In this document: positions 39,653 through 42,233 of the stretch, in pieces
Layout of the letters: every line of letters begins with the position of its first letter
Position numbering within the stretch: position 1 is the stretch's first letter
Origin: a virus
Reading direction: 5' to 3' (one strand)
DNA length: 42,233 nt
IMG/VR virus record: IMGVR_UViG_3300034375_005370
Span: 1 to 42,233 of that record
Position numbers and translations under genes: made by a program
Notes under the pieces: generated by a model
What the model was told of the DNA's origin: nothing
What the model saw: the letters and a program-made list of their open reading frames with translations, nothing else
Database searches by the model: none

Positions 39653-40240
39653 TCATTTGAAGAGTGCTTTTAATTCCTTTGGAACTTCGATTTCAAAAGA
39701 ACCAACCTCACCTTTCCTAAAGTTACAATTTGATGCCTTGTCTGGAAGTCCTATTAAATCTAATCCGATGAAATTTAAAACCATCTCCCAAAAGGTGTTC
39801 TTCCACTTTACCATATTCTCAAAACTAGTGTGCCTAATCTGAATCCTGTCATCCATGAAAGCATACCACTCGTGGTTCCAATCTTTATATTCTTCATAGA
39901 CAGGAACAAATTCTCTTACCTTTTCTTCAAATGATAACTTATTCCAATCAGAATGAGGTGCTTCTAATCTATTTCTGTGGTGAAGCCTTGATAATGCAGC
40001 ATCTTTAGGGCATCTATGGTGGACTATTAATCTTTTTTGACCTGTAGATAAAATGAAATCTATCAATTCTTTACTTGGTCTTTGGTGCATCTTCCCAACA
40101 AATCCATAATCAGGAAGATCGTTTATCTTAGTATGATTGTAATTGCTTATGTCATATCGTGGAAGTGCTGAATTTAGGGCTATTGTATCAGCCATATACT
40201 CAGATGCCGTTTTTACTCCCGCTATAAATATAATGCTCAT
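39653..40240 (-). CDS. putative sulfotransferase-fold protein (195 aa)
   Basis: MSIIFIAGVKTASEYMADTI resembles the phosphosulfate-binding loop region. RLIVHHRCPKDAALSRLHHR corresponds to the 'v.R.P.d...S' 3'-phosphate-binding motif. FMDDRIQIRHTSFENMV matches the 'v.yEdL' strand. NCNFRKGEVGSFE fits the C-terminal 'FRKG..GdW' signature. Sulfotransferases move sulfate from PAPS to hydroxyl or amino groups. The protein is shorter than most (250-300). Placed among LamG and lipoprotein genes, it might modify the host surface or a virion glycan; that is inference. Confidence 0.6.
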   Translation of the reverse strand: MSIIFIAGVKTASEYMADTIALNSALPRYDISNYNHTKINDLPDYGFVGKMHQRPSKELIDFILSTGQKRLIVHHRCPKDAALSRLHHRNRLEAPHSDWNKLSFEEKVREFVPVYEEYKDWNHEWYAFMDDRIQIRHTSFENMVKWKNTFWEMVLNFIGLDLIGLPDKASNCNFRKGEVGSFEIEVPKELKALFK

Positions 40241-40470
40241 TATGACACCCAGGTTAAGTCTCTTTCTACTAGTCCATTGAATTGATCTTCCATACTCTCA
40301 GGAATTGGCATAAATAGATTTCCATATTCCTCATGCTCAGTATTATTCACAATACATTCTGTTATATTTACCCACTTTTCACCGCACCTTCTTGGCAGCC
40401 CTAATTCGTTCTTAATTAAGGTGTGAGCGTCCATCCAATCTTGTTGTGCTGTGTAAATTTTATAATACAT
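40240..40470 (-). CDS. hypothetical protein (76 aa) after LamG protein
   Basis: I take ATG 40470 as start; the frame extends 19 residues upstream to 40527, but there it overlaps the LamG gene. MYYKIYTAQQDWMDAHTLIK, a short Cys pair (RRCGEKWVNITECIV) and PESMEDQFNGLVERDLTWVS. The stop shares a base with the sulfotransferase start (TAATG). Function unknown; probably an accessory of the adhesin or the sulfotransferase. Confidence 0.55.
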   Translation of the reverse strand: MYYKIYTAQQDWMDAHTLIKNELGLPRRCGEKWVNITECIVNNTEHEEYGNLFMPIPESMEDQFNGLVERDLTWVS

Positions 40471-40471
40471 A

Positions 40472-42233
40472 TCAATATACGCTAAATCTGTTATTAAGGT
40501 CGGTGAATACATCTGCCATTTCTGCATCTGTAAGTGATCGCTGATACACTACTACAGAGTCAATGAAAGCTGTGCCTGTAAGAGTTGTATTAATTAGTCT
40601 AAGGGCTGCATCTGTTGTATTATTGGTAGTGTCTGTAATACTGTCACCCTGAGTTCCGTCAAACCAATAATCACCCGCTACACCATCTTCTAACCTTACT
40701 GCAAATATCTTATTTGTATCATTGACTAGTGCCGTAGTGGATGCATTTGGTGTAGTGGCAAAATCGTTTTTAATCTTACCTGAAGTATCCTTACTAATTA
40801 AGTCTGCGCTAGTTTTAAGTAGTGCTGTAGCTTCTGTAATATCAGTAAATTGACCTACTATAAATACGGTAAAATCAGTTGCTATTCCTGCATTGCCAGA
40901 TGTAATAAGAAACTCGCTTCCAGTAAATCTAATGCCCTTATTTTCATCGAATATTGGCTGATTGGCTATCGTTGATTGCTCTAGGTCGTTACTATTACCG
41001 CTAAGATCAGTCCAAGAGAATACATTTTCTTGATTTATTACCTGACCTACTACCACCCCCGCGACTGCATTACTAGAATCTATGCCATTTTCTGTGAGGT
41101 CTAGCGATCCAACCCCTCCAACCAGATCCGCTTCTGCTATGGAATTAGGAGTCAGGTGGTTGAGATTAGTGTGGCTATCCTGACCTATGATCGTGTTGTC
41201 CTGCTCGTTAAAGTCCCAGTGTGATACTAGGTTTGTCTTTTGGGCTGCACTTAGGTCTGCGTAGTTAAGTGGTGCTCCGTTGTTGTAGAGGGAGTTGATT
41301 GTGGATGCGGAGAGGTTTGTGTCGTAAAATGAGATTTGATCTATAGTCCCATCCATTAAAACACCTGTACCATCCCTAGCACCTATATTAAAATCAATAG
41401 TGTTTGCTATTGTATTAGATGCTAAATCATCCTGAATAGGAGTAGAGTTTGTATCGTCAACACCATTAACATACAATTTTACACCACTTGCGTTACCGCT
41501 ACCATCATAACTAAATGATACATGATACCATTCATCCGTATTTAACGTATTATTAGTATCAACCTGTATACCTACCGTTGCAGTATTGTAAATTCCAAAC
41601 TCCAAGATAGAAGAGGCATTTAAATAAAATATATATCCTCTAAAATTACCTGAATTTTCCTGCTTTGAAAAAATAGTTCTTGATGTGCTATCAAACTTTA
41701 TCCAAGCCGTACCGCTAAAACTATCAGTGTATTCTAAATCAAAATCATTTGATGCAACGTGAGTTATATTAAAATAATCCAACGTCCCACTTAAATCAAC
41801 CGCATGAGTCTGTTGCGAACTCTCACGCCCGAAGTTTTTGGGGGAGTCATAATCATACCATGCAGCAATGGAGCTATAGAATGTTTCGCTGCCCGTAAGA
41901 TCACGATGTTTGATCCCTGTGCCTGTGTTGTAGAGCGCGGTTATTTCTCCGTACGTGTCTTCGTCTAGTGCTTTGTTGAAAATTATTACTTGGTCATATT
42001 TACAATTAGCATCTGATGCACCAGCAAAATATTTTCCATCTATTCTAAATTGCTTTACTGAATAGGTTATGTCATCTGGAGTTCCACTACTAGTGCTGCC
42101 ACTTTGAGTAACTTCGGTTCCATCCACATACATTTTAAAGCCAGTATTTAGCTTAGATCCATCATAAGTGTAAACTAAATGATGAAAATCATCATCTGTA
42201 AAAGTTGTGTTAAATTTTGGGTATAGTAAAGCC
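40472..42233 (-). CDS. LamG-repeat virion protein, second paralogue (5' end beyond window)
   Basis: The frame enters from the right edge with no start in view; the first ATG inside (42133) is not the real start. It contains LamG-like modules (FHHLVYTYDGSKLNTGFKMY; WYHVSFSYDGSGNASGVKLY) joined by NFGRESSQQTHAV and LVSHWDFNEQDNTIIG linkers. The linkers match those of the gene at 1-2119; the LamG modules between them are unlike. It probably binds the host surface. The last 93 bases of the window equal bases 1671-1763 exactly. Confidence 0.85.
   Translation of the reverse strand, partial: ALLYPKFNTTFTDDDFHHLVYTYDGSKLNTGFKMYVDGTEVTQSGSTSSGTPDDITYSVKQFRIDGKYFAGASDANCKYDQVIIFNKALDEDTYGEITALYNTGTGIKHRDLTGSETFYSSIAAWYDYDSPKNFGRESSQQTHAVDLSGTLDYFNITHVASNDFDLEYTDSFSGTAWIKFDSTSRTIFSKQENSGNFRGYIFYLNASSILEFGIYNTATVGIQVDTNNTLNTDEWYHVSFSYDGSGNASGVKLYVNGVDDTNSTPIQDDLASNTIANTIDFNIGARDGTGVLMDGTIDQISFYDTNLSASTINSLYNNGAPLNYADLSAAQKTNLVSHWDFNEQDNTIIGQDSHTNLNHLTPNSIAEADLVGGVGSLDLTENGIDSSNAVAGVVVGQVINQENVFSWTDLSGNSNDLEQSTIANQPIFDENKGIRFTGSEFLITSGNAGIATDFTVFIVGQFTDITEATALLKTSADLISKDTSGKIKNDFATTPNASTTALVNDTNKIFAVRLEDGVAGDYWFDGTQGDSITDTTNNTTDAALRLINTTLTGTAFIDSVVVYQRSLTDAEMADVFTDLNNRFSVY
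41125..41291. repeat. adhesin linker repeat L2, right copy
   Basis: Second copy of the linker at 662-829, in the other LamG gene. The conserved block ends abruptly on both sides. Confidence 0.8.
41799..42233. repeat. adhesin repeat L1, right copy (cut by window edge)
   Basis: Second copy of 1325-1763. Because the last 93 bases are exact, an assembler could not extend beyond this point; the edge is probably a repeat break and not the phage end. Confidence 0.8.

Noticed and set aside
1-42233. tRNA genes and CRISPR arrays
   Set aside because: No cloverleaf with T-loop sequence and no regular repeat-spacer array was found by eye; the repeats at 13 kb are only two or three units without spacers.
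42140-42233. Direct terminal repeat proving a circular genome
   Set aside because: The right end matches an internal stretch (1671-1763), not the left end, and joining ends breaks the reading frame.

Overview
The window looks like most of the genome of a short-tailed (podovirus-like) double-stranded DNA phage, not a bacterial chromosome. It carries a terminase, a portal of about 700 residues, an SU10-type major capsid protein, a scaffold, T7/P22-like tail and ejection proteins, and a dense set of overlapping small early genes. The DNA is AT-rich. I find no integrase, DNA polymerase or RNA polymerase, and no endolysin I can recognise. The promoters that can be seen are host-type (TTGACA, 16-17 bases, TATAGT/TATAAT), so transcription probably depends on the host enzyme. 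The host cannot be named; LamG adhesins, a class II ribonucleotide reductase and a sulfotransferase would suit an aquatic bacterium, but that is inference.

Layout. (1) 1-12194, minus strand: late genes, read right to left as HTH protein, small ORF, large terminase (terL), portal, scaffold, capsid, decoration-like protein, tail adaptor, and a LamG-repeat protein cut by the left edge. (2) 12195-13331: a gene-free control region. It holds back-to-back promoters, a minus-strand terminator, a probable structured RNA of about 200 nt on the plus strand, a large hairpin and two families of tandem repeats that could be an origin. (3) 13332-24234, minus strand: early/metabolic genes, with many small ORFs plus dUTPase, class II ribonucleotide reductase, RuvC-like resolvase, metallophosphoesterase, PD-(D/E)XK exonuclease, SSB-like protein and ERF annealing protein. 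(4) 24332-28183, plus strand: a divergent operon with a DNA-binding protein, a replication initiator-like protein, DnaB helicase and small genes, ending at a strong terminator. (5) 28209-42233, minus strand: ejection proteins (one of 1280 residues with glycine zipper, HEIGH and methyltransferase regions), tail proteins, a holin-like protein, a lipoprotein, a sulfotransferase and a second LamG-repeat protein cut by the right edge.

The most striking locus is terL. A 326-residue intein interrupts its ATPase P-loop, and inside the intein, on the opposite strand, lies a complete HNH endonuclease gene with its own promoter. The endonuclease reading frame overlaps the intein's amino-terminal splicing block, so this DNA is read as protein in both directions.

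How the genes may work together: DnaB and the initiator-like protein recruit host replication. Exonuclease, ERF and SSB form a recombination module, with the RuvC-like enzyme resolving branches. Ribonucleotide reductase and dUTPase feed nucleotide pools. The late operons build a short-tailed particle whose LamG proteins probably bind the host surface. The two window ends fall inside paralogous LamG genes, which suggests that assembly stopped in this repeat and that a small piece of a circular or permuted genome is missing.
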